DNA from: Oscillibacter sp. 1-3 | Lineage (GTDB): Bacteria > Bacillota > Clostridia > Oscillospirales > Oscillospiraceae | Length of the DNA stretch: 64,000 nucleotides | Direction: 5' to 3' | Assembly (NCBI RefSeq): GCF_000403435.2 | Contig: NZ_KE159710.1 | Coordinates: 186,001-250,000 of the forward strand | In this document: positions 33,301-42,166 of the stretch, piece by piece | How positions within the stretch are numbered: the first letter of the stretch is position 1 | Layout: the number at the start of each line of letters is the position of its first letter | Made by a program: the position numbers and the translations under genes | Notes under the pieces: model-generated | Told to the model about the DNA's origin: nothing | The model's input: only the letters and a program-made list of their open reading frames with translations | Databases searched by the model: none

Positions 33301-34236
33301 ATGCCGGAAAACAAGCTGTTTCTCCCGGAGGGCCTTCGCCCTCCTATCCGCCTCACCCTCGACCGCCTGCGGGAGGCCCTGGAAAGCGGCGCTGTGTTGG
33401 AGGCCCCCGTCCAGCGGTGCGACACCAGCCATACCCTACATATCGACCTGAGCGGCATCCCGGGCCGGATCTTCCGGCCGGAGGCCATCGCCCCCTGGAT
33501 CAACGGGGCCGGCAGGGACATCGCTGTCCTGTCCCGGGTTGGAAAGCCGGCCTGCTTCAAGGTCGAAAGTCTCCAGGCCGACGAAAAGGGCGCACCGGAG
33601 GCCCTTCTCAGCCGCAGGGCCGCCCAGGAGACCGCCATGGACTGGTTTCTTGAAAATCTGGAGCCGGGAATGGTACTCACCTGCCGGGTGACCCGGCTGG
33701 AACCCTATGGGGCATTTTTGGACATTGGCTGCGGCATCATCGCCATTTTGCCCATTGAGCTGATCTCCGTCTCCCGCATCAGCCACCCCGGCGTCCGCCT
33801 GCGGGAAGGGCAGAAGATTCTGGCGGCGGTGCGGTCCTTTGACCGGGAGAACCGCCGGATCACCATGACCATGCGGGAGCTGCTGGGCACCTGGATGGAG
33901 AACGCCAGCCGCTTTGCCCCGGGGGAGACCGTGCGGGGCATCATCCGCAGCGTCAAGGAGTACGGCAGCTTCATTGAACTGGCCCCCAACCTCTCCGGTC
34001 TGGCGGACAGCCGGGAGGACCTGTCTCCCGGAGACGGGGTGTCGGTCTTTATCAAGAGCATCCGTGCAGAGCGGATGAAGATCAAGCTCCAGGTGATCGA
34101 GAAGCTGCCTCCGCTGGATACGCCGGAGCCCCTGCGCTATCAGATCACCGACGGGCGGCTGGAACGCTGGACCTACTCTCCGCCGGGATATGAGAAGGAA
34201 CCGGTGGAGACGGTGTTCACAGCTCCTTCCCCTTGA
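33301..34236 (+). CDS. protein with two S1 RNA-binding domains
   Basis: A 311-aa cytoplasmic protein related to the ribosomal protein S1 homologues of Firmicutes. The N-terminal 110 residues are a distinct helical/beta region. The first S1 domain is at about 120-190 (LEPGMVLTCRVTRLEPYGAF, GIIAILPIELIS) and the second at about 203-265 (FAPGETVRGIIRSVKEYGSF, NLSGLAD). The last 45 residues are proline-rich. Only a weak purine stretch precedes ATG 33301. It converges on rarA with a 20-base overlap of coding ends. The RNA target is unknown. Confidence 0.85.
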   Translation: MPENKLFLPEGLRPPIRLTLDRLREALESGAVLEAPVQRCDTSHTLHIDLSGIPGRIFRPEAIAPWINGAGRDIAVLSRVGKPACFKVESLQADEKGAPEALLSRRAAQETAMDWFLENLEPGMVLTCRVTRLEPYGAFLDIGCGIIAILPIELISVSRISHPGVRLREGQKILAAVRSFDRENRRITMTMRELLGTWMENASRFAPGETVRGIIRSVKEYGSFIELAPNLSGLADSREDLSPGDGVSVFIKSIRAERMKIKLQVIEKLPPLDTPEPLRYQITDGRLERWTYSPPGYEKEPVETVFTAPSP

Positions 34237-35485
34237 GCTTCTCCCAATAGGCCTTTGCCGCCTGCTCCGTCTTATTGTCCCCGAACTCGTAGTATTTCAC
34301 GCCCTTTAAGGCGTCGGGCAAGTACTGCTGGTCCACCCAATGGCCGGTGAAATTGTGGGGATACAGGTAGTGCTGCCGGTTGTCAAAACCGGTGGTGTCG
34401 GCGTGGACATTCTGAAGCTGCCGGGGCACGTCTCCGGTGCGGCCCGCCTTCACGTCCGCCCGGGCCCTGCCGATGCCCTCGATCACGCTGTTGGACTTGG
34501 GGGCCGTGGCCAGCAGCACCGCCGCCTGGGCCAGGGGCAGCTGGGCCTCCGGGAGCCCAAGCTGCATGGCGGTATCCACGCAGGCCTTCACAATCGCCAC
34601 GGCCTGGGGATACGCCATGCCCACATCCTCGCTGGCGGAGCAGAGGAGGCGGCGGCAGGGCGTCACCAGGTCCCCGGCCTCCAGAAAGCGGGCCAGGTAG
34701 TGGAGGGCCGCGTCGGGATCGCTGCCCCGAAGGGATTTCATCAGGGCGGAGGCGATGTCGTACATGGCATCGCCTCCCTTGTCATAGCGCATGGCGCTGC
34801 GCTGGGAGACCTGAGCAGCGTCCTCCAGCGTCAGACGGAGCTTCCCCTTCTCCGGCACCGCCGCCTGACAGAGGAGCTCCACGGCGTTGATGGCCTTGCG
34901 CACATCGCCGCCGCAGGCGGTGGCGATATGGAGGGGCACCCCCTCCTCCCAGGCAAGGGGCAGAGGACTGCGCTCCTTCTCAATCTCCAGGGCCCGCGCC
35001 ACGGCGGGCTCCGCCTCCGCCGGGGAGACGGATTTGAACTCAAACACCGTACTGCGGCTGAGGAGGGCACTGTAGACATAAAAATAGGGGTTCTCTGTGG
35101 TGGAGGCGATCAGGGTCAGCTTGCCGTTTTCCATAAACTCCAGCAGGCTCTGCTGCTGCTTTTTGTTGAAGTACTGGATCTCGTCCAGGTACAGCAGCAC
35201 GCCGCCGGGGGCCAGCAGGGTTCCCACGTCGCCGATGATGTCCTTGATGTCCTGGAGGGACGCCGTGGTGGCGTTGAGGCGGTACAGTGTCTTCTGCGTC
35301 CGCTCCGCGATAATATTGGCGATGGTGGTCTTTCCGGTTCCGGAGGGGCCGTAAAAGACCATATTGGCATCGGTGCCGCTCTCGATCAGGCGGCGGAGCA
35401 CCGCGCCGGGGGCCAGGATATGGCGCTGTCCCACCACCTGGTCCAGTGTCTGGGGGCGGATCTCATCCGCCAGGGGGCGCTGCAT
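34217..35485 (-). CDS. rarA: replication-associated recombination protein A (RarA/MgsA)
   Basis: An AAA+ clamp-loader-like ATPase that acts at stalled replication forks. It has MQRPLADEIRPQTLDQVVGQ at the N terminus, Walker A GPSGTGKTT (about residue 46), Walker B LLYLDEIQYF and sensor-like TTENPYF, then SSEDVG-type ASEDVGMAYPQA and the family C-terminal YLYPHNFTGHWVDQQYLP. The 422 aa are standard. GGAGGGAGG precedes ATG 35485; longer frames would begin inside the next gene. It follows a small membrane-protein gene on the same strand. Confidence 0.95.
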   Translation of the reverse strand: MQRPLADEIRPQTLDQVVGQRHILAPGAVLRRLIESGTDANMVFYGPSGTGKTTIANIIAERTQKTLYRLNATTASLQDIKDIIGDVGTLLAPGGVLLYLDEIQYFNKKQQQSLLEFMENGKLTLIASTTENPYFYVYSALLSRSTVFEFKSVSPAEAEPAVARALEIEKERSPLPLAWEEGVPLHIATACGGDVRKAINAVELLCQAAVPEKGKLRLTLEDAAQVSQRSAMRYDKGGDAMYDIASALMKSLRGSDPDAALHYLARFLEAGDLVTPCRRLLCSASEDVGMAYPQAVAIVKACVDTAMQLGLPEAQLPLAQAAVLLATAPKSNSVIEGIGRARADVKAGRTGDVPRQLQNVHADTTGFDNRQHYLYPHNFTGHWVDQQYLPDALKGVKYYEFGDNKTEQAAKAYWEKLKGKEL

Positions 35486-35505
35486 AGGGAGACCTCCCTC
35501 CTGTT

Positions 35506-35730
35506 TTAGTCTTTCCGGTATGCCTCCACAAAACAAAGCAAGAGGCCGATACACATCACAACAGTCGAAACAATAAATGGGACCAGGGTATCCGCTCCCA
35601 GGAAGGAACCCATTAAGCCGCCAATCCCATTGTAAATGCAGGGATTCATAATCGTGTAAATGAAGCAGAATGCAGAAAACACAAATTCCGCAACTGTGAC
35701 CAGAATCCCGAAAACCATTTTTTTGTTCAC
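35506..35730 (-). CDS. small membrane protein, 74 aa
   Basis: GTG 35730 has GGAGGGG six bases upstream and is preferred to an earlier ATG (35757) without a site. The product has two hydrophobic helices, VFGILVTVAEFVFSAFCFI and LVPFIVSTVVMCIGLLLCF, joined by a Gly-rich loop, and a charged EAYRKD end. It lies 20 bases upstream of rarA and may be co-transcribed with it. The family is unknown. Confidence 0.65.
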   Translation of the reverse strand: MNKKMVFGILVTVAEFVFSAFCFIYTIMNPCIYNGIGGLMGSFLGADTLVPFIVSTVVMCIGLLLCFVEAYRKD

Positions 35731-35898
35731 CCAAATCCCCTCCAAAATGGCTGTCATAAGGCTACCAGTGGATTATACCACAATTTACCGGGAGATTCCA
35801 CTCTTTTTCACAGGGAGCTTTGCCCAATTAAAAAAATTCAATATTTCTCTCGCCAAGGGTCGAATTTTATGGTATCCTGTCATCGTGAGGTGACGAAT

Positions 35899-36537
35899 AT
35901 GAAATCCAAGGCCGCTGTCAAGCGCATCATTGAGACCCTAAAGGGCATCTACCCCGACGCCCTGTGCTCCCTGCAATACGAGAAGGACTACGAGCTGCTC
36001 TTCGCCGTGCGGCTCTCCGCCCAGTGCACCGATGCCCGGGTAAATCAAGTGACACCGGCTCTGTACGCCCGCTTCCCCACTCTGGAGAGCTTCGCGGAGG
36101 CCGACCCGGCGGAGGTAGGGGAATACATCCGCTCCTGCGGGTTCTTCAACGGCAAGGCCCGGGACATCGTGGGCTGCGCCCGGCGGCTGATCGACGATTT
36201 CGGCGGCAGGGTCCCCGGCACCATGGAGGAGCTGACCAGCCTCCCCGGCGTGGGCCGTAAGACCGCCAACCTGATTCTGGGGGACATCTTCGGTCAGGAG
36301 GGCTACGTCTGCGACACCCACTGCATCCGCATCACCGGGCGGCTGGGGATCACCGACGGCTCCAAGGACCCCCTCCAGGTGGAAAAACAGCTGCGGCTGG
36401 CCATTCCGCCGGTGGAGTCCAACAACTTCTGCCACAGGATGGTGCTCTTCGGCCGCGATACCTGCACCGCCCGGTCTCCCAAATGCCAGGGCTGTCCCCT
36501 GGCCGGGGACTGCGACACGGCAAAGGCGCAAAAATAA
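35899..36537 (+). CDS. nth: endonuclease III
   Basis: A base-excision-repair DNA glycosylase/AP lyase for oxidised pyrimidines, 212 aa. The helix-hairpin-helix LPGVGRKTANLILGD carries the catalytic Lys (about residue 121), and the catalytic Asp is in VCDTHCIRI. The four-cysteine [4Fe-4S] site is at the C terminus (CTARSPKCQGCPLAGDC, spacing 6-2-5). The family usually has VDTHV; here a Cys replaces the Val ahead of Asp, with the Asp kept. ATG 35899 follows GTGAGGTG. The stop lies beside a 151-bp repeat. Confidence 0.95.
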   Translation: MKSKAAVKRIIETLKGIYPDALCSLQYEKDYELLFAVRLSAQCTDARVNQVTPALYARFPTLESFAEADPAEVGEYIRSCGFFNGKARDIVGCARRLIDDFGGRVPGTMEELTSLPGVGRKTANLILGDIFGQEGYVCDTHCIRITGRLGITDGSKDPLQVEKQLRLAIPPVESNNFCHRMVLFGRDTCTARSPKCQGCPLAGDCDTAKAQK

Positions 36538-36541
36538 GAAG

Positions 36542-36692
36542 CTGTATTCATAGGCGGGGAATGTCGCATGGACGAGGGGGTGCAGTCCGGTAAGGCAAAG
36601 AATCGCAGGAATACTTGGTGTAATTCAAGATTTTTAACGCGGCAGGGCGGCAAAAGACCCGGCCAGCCGGCGTTCAACGCCTGCGAATACAG
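36542..36692. repeat. 151-bp interspersed element with inverted ends
   Basis: The ends CTGTATTCATAGGCG (36542-36556) and CGCCTGCGAATACAG (36678-36692) are inverted repeats matching at 13 of 15 bases. A GGCGTTCAACGCC hairpin lies next to the right end (36669-36681). No protein is encoded. Shorter or diverged copies are at 13214-13251 and 42167-42240. This is the structure of a small MITE-like or REP-like intergenic element. Confidence 0.7.
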
Positions 36693-36786
36693 GTTCTAAG
36701 AGGAATGTGCCTGCGGAGATCCGCAGGCACATTTTCGCGCCCTCCCTCATATACTGGATAAAAACCACCGTTTGGAGGATGTTCTT

Positions 36787-37044
36787 ATGGATGACAAGAC
36801 CAGCCGGCTGGTAAACCAGCTGAAAGGCAACCCCGCCATGCTGCGGGCACTGATGCAGTCCCAGGACGGGCAGGCCCTGATGCAGATGCTGACCCAGGGC
36901 GACCAGGGCGCCGCTCTGCAGCGGGCGGTACAGTCCGCCGCCAAGGGGCGGCCCGAGGAGATGGTAAAGATGGTAAACCAGGTAATGCAGAGCCCCGAAG
37001 GGGCCGACCTGGTGGAACGGATCAACAAGGCGGTCCAGAAATAA
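36787..37044 (+). CDS. small helical protein, 85 aa, first of a three-gene cluster
   Basis: GGAGGA precedes ATG 36787. The product, MDDKTSRLVNQLKGNPAML and onward, is all-helical and rich in Gln, Met and Ala (ALMQSQDGQALMQMLTQ, EEMVKMVNQVMQSPEG), with no membrane segment. The NPAML/SPEGADLV layout is echoed in the next gene (SNPDAMSQIMQLAQSL), so the two may be distant relatives. Twenty-one bases separate them. Similar small proteins are familiar to me only as uncharacterised Clostridia proteins. Confidence 0.7.
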   Translation: MDDKTSRLVNQLKGNPAMLRALMQSQDGQALMQMLTQGDQGAALQRAVQSAAKGRPEEMVKMVNQVMQSPEGADLVERINKAVQK

Positions 37045-37065
37045 TCCGGCAAAGGGGTGGAGGAT

Positions 37066-37473
37066 ATGGCGGAATTTGACGATAAGCTGAACAGTATCCT
37101 GTCCAATCCGGACGCCATGTCCCAGATCATGCAGCTGGCCCAGTCCCTCTCCGGGCCCGGGCCGGGACAGGAGGCGCCGTCCGCTTCCCCGCCGCCTCCG
37201 CCCCAGCAGGCCGCCGCACCGCCGCCTATGGGGGGCGGAGACCTGTTCTCCTCCCTCTCCTCCCTGGCCGGGGGAATGGACCCCAAGCTGCTCACCCGGC
37301 TTCTGCCTCTGGTCCAGGAGCTGGGCGGCCAGCGGGACAGCAACGCCCGAGCGCTGCTCTACGCCCTGCGGCCCTATCTGAAGGAGGAGAAGCAGAACAA
37401 GGTGGAACGGGCCCTCCAGCTGGCCCGGCTGTTCCACCTGGGAAAGAAGTTTCTGTCCGGATGGGAGGGGTGA
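37066..37473 (+). CDS. small protein with proline-rich linker, 135 aa, second of the cluster
   Basis: The N-terminal helix MAEFDDKLNSILSNPDAMSQ is followed by a Pro/Ala linker (SASPPPPPQQAAAPPP, about residues 40-62). A C-terminal helical domain, PKLLTRLLPLVQELGGQR to ALQLARLFHLGKKFL, follows and is basic at its end. There is no signal peptide or clear membrane helix. ATG 37066 has AAAGGGG eight bases upstream. The gene ends three bases before the next one. The function is unknown. Confidence 0.72.
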   Translation: MAEFDDKLNSILSNPDAMSQIMQLAQSLSGPGPGQEAPSASPPPPPQQAAAPPPMGGGDLFSSLSSLAGGMDPKLLTRLLPLVQELGGQRDSNARALLYALRPYLKEEKQNKVERALQLARLFHLGKKFLSGWEG

Positions 37474-37476
37474 GGA

Positions 37477-37833
37477 ATGTATAACCGCTATATCCGCAAC
37501 GATAACGGCACCTACACCCGGATGCCGGAGGAGGAGCCCCATGCTCCCCCTCCGCCCCAGCCGGAACCACCGCCGCCTCCGCCGTCCGGCGGTTCCCCTC
37601 CTCCGCCACCGCCTCCGCCGCCAAAGCAGGAGCGGCCGGCGGGGCCGGGCAGGCCGCCACCAGGGCAGGCCGCCGACGGGCTGACCGGCTTTCTCCGGCA
37701 CATTCTGGACCAGCTGCATCTGAACAATGTGGACACCGGCGACCTGCTGCTGCTGGGCCTCCTGTTCTTCCTCTCCAGGGAGGAGGCGGATGAGGAGCTG
37801 CTGGTGGCCCTGGGACTGCTTCTCATCTTATAA
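37477..37833 (+). CDS. proline-rich protein with hydrophobic C terminus, 118 aa, third of the cluster
   Basis: It starts MYNRYIRNDNGTYTRMPEE, has a polyproline region (about residues 24-65), then an amphipathic helix FLRHILDQL and a hydrophobic end (GDLLLLGLLFFLSREEADEE, LLVALGLLLIL). The tail may insert in or lie on a membrane. GGGAGGGGTGAGGA precedes ATG 37477. The operon ends with a terminator at 37875. I recall similar MYNRY...FDTGDL proteins in Oscillospiraceae with no assigned role; a spore or envelope connection is speculation. Confidence 0.72.
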   Translation: MYNRYIRNDNGTYTRMPEEEPHAPPPPQPEPPPPPPSGGSPPPPPPPPPKQERPAGPGRPPPGQAADGLTGFLRHILDQLHLNNVDTGDLLLLGLLFFLSREEADEELLVALGLLLIL

Positions 37834-37874
37834 CCGGCAGACCTGATTAACACGCGGCGGCAGAATTTCCTAAA

Positions 37875-37896
37875 GCCGCTGAAAGCGGCCGTTTTT
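37875..37896 (+). terminator. terminator of the three-gene cluster
   Basis: GCCGCT (37875-37880) pairs with AGCGGC (37884-37889), with T5 at 37892-37896. Confidence 0.65.
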
Positions 37897-37910
37897 CGAT
37901 TTCACCGACT

Positions 37911-37949
37911 ATAAAGCCAGCCGGAGCCTGCGGCTCCGGCTGGCTTTAT
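37911..37949 (-). terminator. terminator of the minus-strand anchored-protein gene
   Basis: An 18-bp perfect stem (37911-37928 with 37932-37949) with loop TGC overlaps the stop codon of the gene ending at 37946. Confidence 0.75.
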
Positions 37950-38686
37950 TCCGCTTCCAAAAGCATCGTGCCGTCCGGCAGGGTGAAGTCCTCCGCGGTG
38001 GGGAGGTCCTGGTCCAGCGACAAAGCCGCCATGCGGTAGACCGGCTCTCCGTTCAGCATCCGTTCCGAAACTGTCAGCAGCCCCGTGTCCACGCTGACCC
38101 AGTACCGTAGAACATACCCGTCCGGGTCCTCCGCCGTCTCCACGTAGATACAGTTGACGCCGGAGATGGTCCGGTAATCCGCCGCGGCGATGGACTCCAA
38201 CCGCAGGTCCAGGATCTCCTCATAGGTGGGGATGGTCTGCTCGTTGTCGGCGGAGATCCCCCCCGCCGCTACGGTGCAGACCTCCGTCTCACTGTCATAC
38301 CAAATATAGGTGGTCTCCCCGTCGGTGATGGTGTGGCGAACCCGGCCCCCGGCCAGTGTCCTGTCTGTCCGGGTCCAGCCGCCGCTGACCGCCGCCGACG
38401 TCTCGTATGTGCCGCTGCCGCCCGTCCAGAGCTGCTCCACCGTCACCGTGCGGCGGTACTCCTGGGGCCGGGAGAGTGTGGCGACGGCTGTCTGGACCGT
38501 CTCCGGCGTCACCTCCACCACCGTCAGCGCGTCTCTGGTCACGGCGGCCTGACCCGGCGTCTGCTCACTGGAGGGCAGGGTGATATGGGAGGTGCGGTGC
38601 AGCGTGCCGCTGAGCATCACCGCGATCACAAGCACGGTAACCGCCAGAAAGGCCGCCGTAATTTGGCTCCGCCACCGCTTATCCAT
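37946..38686 (-). CDS. membrane-anchored extracytoplasmic protein, 246 aa
   Basis: One N-terminal helix (about residues 8-28, ITAAFLAVTVLVIAVML) anchors a beta-rich extracytoplasmic domain with SGTYETSAAVSGGWTRTDRT, TYIWYDSETEVCTV and RYWVSVDTGLLTVSERMLNG. The order of strands recalls LolA/RseB-like lipoprotein-carrier folds, but I cannot confirm that. GAGGAGGG precedes the start at 38686. It lies 25 bases downstream of wecB on the same strand and may belong to the tagO-wecB operon. Confidence 0.68.
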   Translation of the reverse strand: MDKRWRSQITAAFLAVTVLVIAVMLSGTLHRTSHITLPSSEQTPGQAAVTRDALTVVEVTPETVQTAVATLSRPQEYRRTVTVEQLWTGGSGTYETSAAVSGGWTRTDRTLAGGRVRHTITDGETTYIWYDSETEVCTVAAGGISADNEQTIPTYEEILDLRLESIAAADYRTISGVNCIYVETAEDPDGYVLRYWVSVDTGLLTVSERMLNGEPVYRMAALSLDQDLPTAEDFTLPDGTMLLEAE

Positions 38687-38711
38687 CTCTTCCCTCCTCT
38701 TGTTCGTGCGC

Positions 38712-39860
38712 TTAGGCCCTGTAGTCCTCCGGCCGCTCCTTCCGCAGGCCGTACCGCCACTCGATGGCGTCGGCAATGCGGCGGCAGGCCTGGCCGTCGC
38801 CGTAGGGGTTGACGGCGTGGGCCATCCGGTCATAGGCGGCTTTGTCACAGATCAGCCGCTCCGCCATGGTGACAATGTCGTCCTGTACCACCCCGGCCAG
38901 CTTTACGGTCCCGGCGGCCACAGCCTCGGGCCGCTCCGTCTCCCGGCGCATCACCAAGACGGGCTTTCCCAGGGCGGGCGCCTCCTCCTGCAGGCCGCCG
39001 GAGTCCGTCAGCACCAGATAACACCGGGCCATCAGGTTGTGCATCTCATCGGCGGGCAGGGGATCGATCAGGTGGACTCGGGGCGCGCCCCGGAGGTACT
39101 TGTCCACCGCCTCCCGAACCACCGGGCTCAGGTGGACGGGATACACCAGCTCCACGTCCGGGCGCTGCTCCGCGATCTGCCGCAGGGCCAGCATGATATT
39201 TTTCATGGGTTCACCGTAGTTCTCCCGCCGGTGGCAGGTTACCAGGATGACCTTCTTCTCTCCGTAGGGCAGCCGGTTCAGCTCCTCCGTTGAAAAGCGG
39301 TAATCCTCCCGCACGGTGGTCCGCAGGGCGTCGATCACTGTGTTGCCGGTGATGAAGAGATTTTCCCTGTGCCCCTCCCGCATCAGGTTCTCCCGGTTTC
39401 CTTCGGTGGGGCAAAAATACAGCTCCGCAATGCCGGAGACCAGCAGGCGGTTCATCTCCTCCGGAAAGGGAGAGTACTTGTCATACGTCCGCAAGCCCGC
39501 CTCCACGTGACCCACAGGAATCTGGTGGTAAAAGGCGGACAGGGCTCCGGCAAAGGTGGTGGAGGTATCCCCATGGACCAGCACCATGTCCGGCTTCAAC
39601 GCCTCCAGCGCCTCGTCCATGCCGGTGAGGCACTTGCTGGTGATGGTGGACAGCGTCTGCCGCGGGGTCATGATGTCCAGATCCCAGTCCGGCTTCACGT
39701 CAAAGACATCCAGCACGCTGTCCAGCATCTGCCGGTGCTGGGCGGTGACACAGCAGAGGCTCTCGACCCCCGGACGGGATGCCAGCTCCTTTACCAGCGG
39801 ACACATCTTTATGGCCTCCGGCCGGGTGCCGAAGACACTCAAAATACGCAGCTTGTCCAT
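38712..39860 (-). CDS. wecB: UDP-N-acetylglucosamine 2-epimerase (non-hydrolysing)
   Basis: Interconverts UDP-GlcNAc and UDP-ManNAc for teichoic-acid linkage units or surface polysaccharide. The 382-aa protein begins with the nucleotide-binding block ILSVFGTRPEAIKMCPLVKE and contains HVEAGLRTYDKYSPFPEEMNR, VTCHRRENYGEP and TDSGGLQEEAPALGKPVLVM, all conserved in WecB/MnaA enzymes. The start at 39860 lies 2 bases after the stop of the tagO-like gene, so the two are one operon; together they give the first steps of a ManNAc-containing polymer. Confidence 0.95.
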   Translation of the reverse strand: MDKLRILSVFGTRPEAIKMCPLVKELASRPGVESLCCVTAQHRQMLDSVLDVFDVKPDWDLDIMTPRQTLSTITSKCLTGMDEALEALKPDMVLVHGDTSTTFAGALSAFYHQIPVGHVEAGLRTYDKYSPFPEEMNRLLVSGIAELYFCPTEGNRENLMREGHRENLFITGNTVIDALRTTVREDYRFSTEELNRLPYGEKKVILVTCHRRENYGEPMKNIMLALRQIAEQRPDVELVYPVHLSPVVREAVDKYLRGAPRVHLIDPLPADEMHNLMARCYLVLTDSGGLQEEAPALGKPVLVMRRETERPEAVAAGTVKLAGVVQDDIVTMAERLICDKAAYDRMAHAVNPYGDGQACRRIADAIEWRYGLRKERPEDYRA

Positions 39861-39862
39861 TT

Positions 39863-40984
39863 TTAAGAATCCTCGTCTTTCTTCTCTTCCTCGCGATGCC
39901 CATGGTCTTTCAGCTCCTCCAGCTCTTCCTGGAGCTCCTCCCGGAGCTCCTTGGGAAACACCACCCGGGCGGCCACCGCTCCCACAATGCACAGCGCGGC
40001 AAACAGCAGCATGGCCTTCTGCTCCCCGCCGGTGGTCAGCACCACGGCGGAGAGACCCAGAATGGCGGAGATGACGTACAACGTGGCCACCGCCTGCTTC
40101 TGGCTCAGTCCCATGTCGATGAGCCGGTGGTGGATGTGGCCCCGGTCGGCGTGCATGGGGCTTTGACCGTGGGCAATGCGGCGGATAAAGGCAAAGGCGG
40201 TGTCAAAAATAGGCAGGCCCAGAATCAGGAAGGGCACCGCGAAGGAAATCACCGCGTAAAACTTGAAAAGGCCCTGGATGGACATGGTGGCCAGAATATA
40301 CCCCAGGAAGGTGGCCCCGGTGTCCCCCATAAACATTTTGGCCGGATTCAGATTGTAGGGCATAAAGCCCACACAGGCCCCCACCAGGGCCGCCATAACG
40401 ATGGCCACCTGAATCTCCGATGCCATCAAGGCGATGACCAGCACCGTGGTGGCGGAGATGGCGGACACGCCGTCCGCCAGTCCGTCCAGGCCGTCAATGA
40501 GGTTCACAGCGTTGGTGATGGCCACGATCCACAGCACCGTGAAGGGCACGGACAGCCAGCCCAGGACCCAGTAGAGATTATCCGAGAAGATATTGGGATT
40601 GGAGAAGGCCTGGATTACCACGCCGTTCAGGGTGGGGATCAGGGCGGCCACGATCTGGATCACAAATTTCAGCATGGCGGGCAGGGCCATAATGTCGTCC
40701 ACCACTCCCAGCACCACGATGATGGCCCCGCCCAGAAGGATGCTGCGCATCTCCGGCGTAATCTCCACAAAGAGCAGAATGCTGACCATAAAGCCAAAGA
40801 AGATGGCCAGTCCTCCCAGGCGGGGAATGGGCTCCTTATGCATCCGGCGGTCGTCCTTCGGCACGTCGATGGCCCCCACCTTGTAGGCAAAGGATTTCAC
40901 CACCGGGGTCATCAGAAAGCTGACCACCAGAGCCGCCAGCAGGGCCAGCACCACATAGGCCACCGACTGTGTTTGAAAAGCCAT
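39863..40984 (-). CDS. tagO: UDP-GlcNAc:undecaprenyl-phosphate GlcNAc-1-phosphate transferase (TagO/WecA/MraY family)
   Basis: A polytopic membrane glycosyltransferase (about 11 helices) that loads GlcNAc-1-P on undecaprenyl phosphate. It has the family motifs DDRRMHKEPIPRLGG (about residue 40), NAVNLIDGLDGLADG and FMGDTGATFLGY, then HADRGHIHHRLIDMGLS (HIHH motif), which separates WecA/TagO from MraY. The C-terminal 25 residues are highly charged. The gene is translationally close to wecB. TagO is the more likely name in a Gram-positive, but the polymer made is unknown. Confidence 0.93.
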   Translation of the reverse strand: MAFQTQSVAYVVLALLAALVVSFLMTPVVKSFAYKVGAIDVPKDDRRMHKEPIPRLGGLAIFFGFMVSILLFVEITPEMRSILLGGAIIVVLGVVDDIMALPAMLKFVIQIVAALIPTLNGVVIQAFSNPNIFSDNLYWVLGWLSVPFTVLWIVAITNAVNLIDGLDGLADGVSAISATTVLVIALMASEIQVAIVMAALVGACVGFMPYNLNPAKMFMGDTGATFLGYILATMSIQGLFKFYAVISFAVPFLILGLPIFDTAFAFIRRIAHGQSPMHADRGHIHHRLIDMGLSQKQAVATLYVISAILGLSAVVLTTGGEQKAMLLFAALCIVGAVAARVVFPKELREELQEELEELKDHGHREEEKKDEDS

Positions 40985-40996
40985 GGCGCGCCCCTC

Positions 40997-42004
40997 TCAG
41001 CGGGCAATGAAGCCGACCTTGCGGTGGACCTTGTCCAGCGTCCGCTGAGCCACGCGGCCGGCCCGCTGGGCCCCCTCCCGGTAGACGCTCTCCAGATGGG
41101 CCTTATCCTTCATCAGGCGGGCCGCCTCCTCCCGGATGGGGCGCAGCAGCTCGATCACCGCATCACCCACGGCGGGCTTGAACACGCCGTAGCCCTGACC
41201 GGCAAAGGCCGCCTCGGCCTCCTCCAGACTTTTGCCCGTGGCGGCGCAGTAAATCGTCAGCAGGTTGGACACGCCCGGCTTGTTCTCCTTGTCGTAGCGG
41301 ACGCTGGTCTCGCTGTCGGTGACGGCCCGCTTGAACTTCCGCTGGATCACCTCCGGCGGGTCCATCAGATTGACGCAGCCCTCGGGATCGGATTTACTCA
41401 TCTTGTTCAGCGGATTCCCCAGGCTCATGACCCGGGCCCCCTGGTCCACTCGGGGGATAAACGCCTCCGGCAGAACGAAGGTGTCGCTGTACACGCCGTT
41501 GAACCGCTGGGCGATGTCCCGGCACAGCTCCACATGCTGGCGCTGGTCCTCTCCCACCGGCACAAAGTCCGCCTGATAGAGCAGGATGTCCGCCGCCATC
41601 AGCACCGGATACGTGAAAAGACCTGCGGTGATGTTGTCGGCGTGCTGCTGGGACTTCTGCTTGAACTGGGTCATGCGGCTCAGCTCGCCGAACTGGGTAT
41701 AGCAGCCCAGAATCCAGCCCAGCTCCGCGTGCTGGGGCACATGGCTCTGGACAAACAGGATGCTCTTCTCCGGGTCCAGGCCGCAGGCCAGATACTGGGC
41801 CAGCTGCTCCAGCGCCCGGCGGCGCAGGTCCGCGGGGTTCTGGCGCACGGTGATGGCGTGCATATCCACGATGCAGTACACGCAGTCGTACTCGTCCTGC
41901 ATGGCCACCCAGTTCTTGATCGCGCCCATATAGGAGCCCAGGGTCAGATCACCGCTGGGCTGGATGCCGCTGAACACTCTCTTTTTCCGCTCTTGATTTT
42001 CCAT
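40997..42004 (-). CDS. trpS: tryptophan--tRNA ligase
   Basis: A class I synthetase charging tRNA-Trp, 335 aa. The HIGH-like motif lies in [14 protein letters not shown] near residue 21 and the KMSKS motif is KMSKSDP near residue 203. [21 protein letters not shown] is the conserved dimer/active-site block. GAGGTG precedes the ATG at 42004. It has a nearby promoter (42093-42121) and, further upstream, a Trp T-box with its own promoter. It is followed by tagO after only 12 bases. Confidence 0.95.
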   Translation of the reverse strand: MENQERKKRVFSGIQPSGDLTLGSYMGAIKNWVAMQDEYDCVYCIVDMHAITVRQNPADLRRRALEQLAQYLACGLDPEKSILFVQSHVPQHAELGWILGCYTQFGELSRMTQFKQKSQQHADNITAGLFTYPVLMAADILLYQADFVPVGEDQRQHVELCRDIAQRFNGVYSDTFVLPEAFIPRVDQGARVMSLGNPLNKMSKSDPEGCVNLMDPPEVIQRKFKRAVTDSETSVRYDKENKPGVSNLLTIYCAATGKSLEEAEAAFAGQGYGVFKPAVGDAVIELLRPIREEAARLMKDKAHLESVYREGAQRAGRVAQRTLDKVHRKVGFIAR

Positions 42005-42092
42005 AATTAGACACCTCGTATCTGCGATTTGACGCCGCCCGTCCGGCGGCGGAGTGAACGTTTTGGGGTTTATCGGAGCTTATTCGGTAGAT

Positions 42093-42121
42093 ATTGTACC
42101 ACGTTCTTCTCGTTTAGGCAA
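42093..42121 (-). promoter_or_regulatory. proximal trpS promoter, downstream of the T-box
   Basis: On the minus strand TTGCCT (42116-42121) and TACAAT (42093-42098) are 17 bases apart, about 90 bases before trpS. Transcripts from here would bypass the T-box. Confidence 0.6.
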
Positions 42122-42166
42122 CGAAAAGGCTCGGAATGAACGCCCGATTTGCCGGGAAATTTTAAG

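Noticed and set aside
39779..42010. 743-codon plus-strand frame opposite wecB, tagO and trpS
   Set aside because: His/Gly/Gln-rich shadow; all three minus-strand genes are unmistakable.
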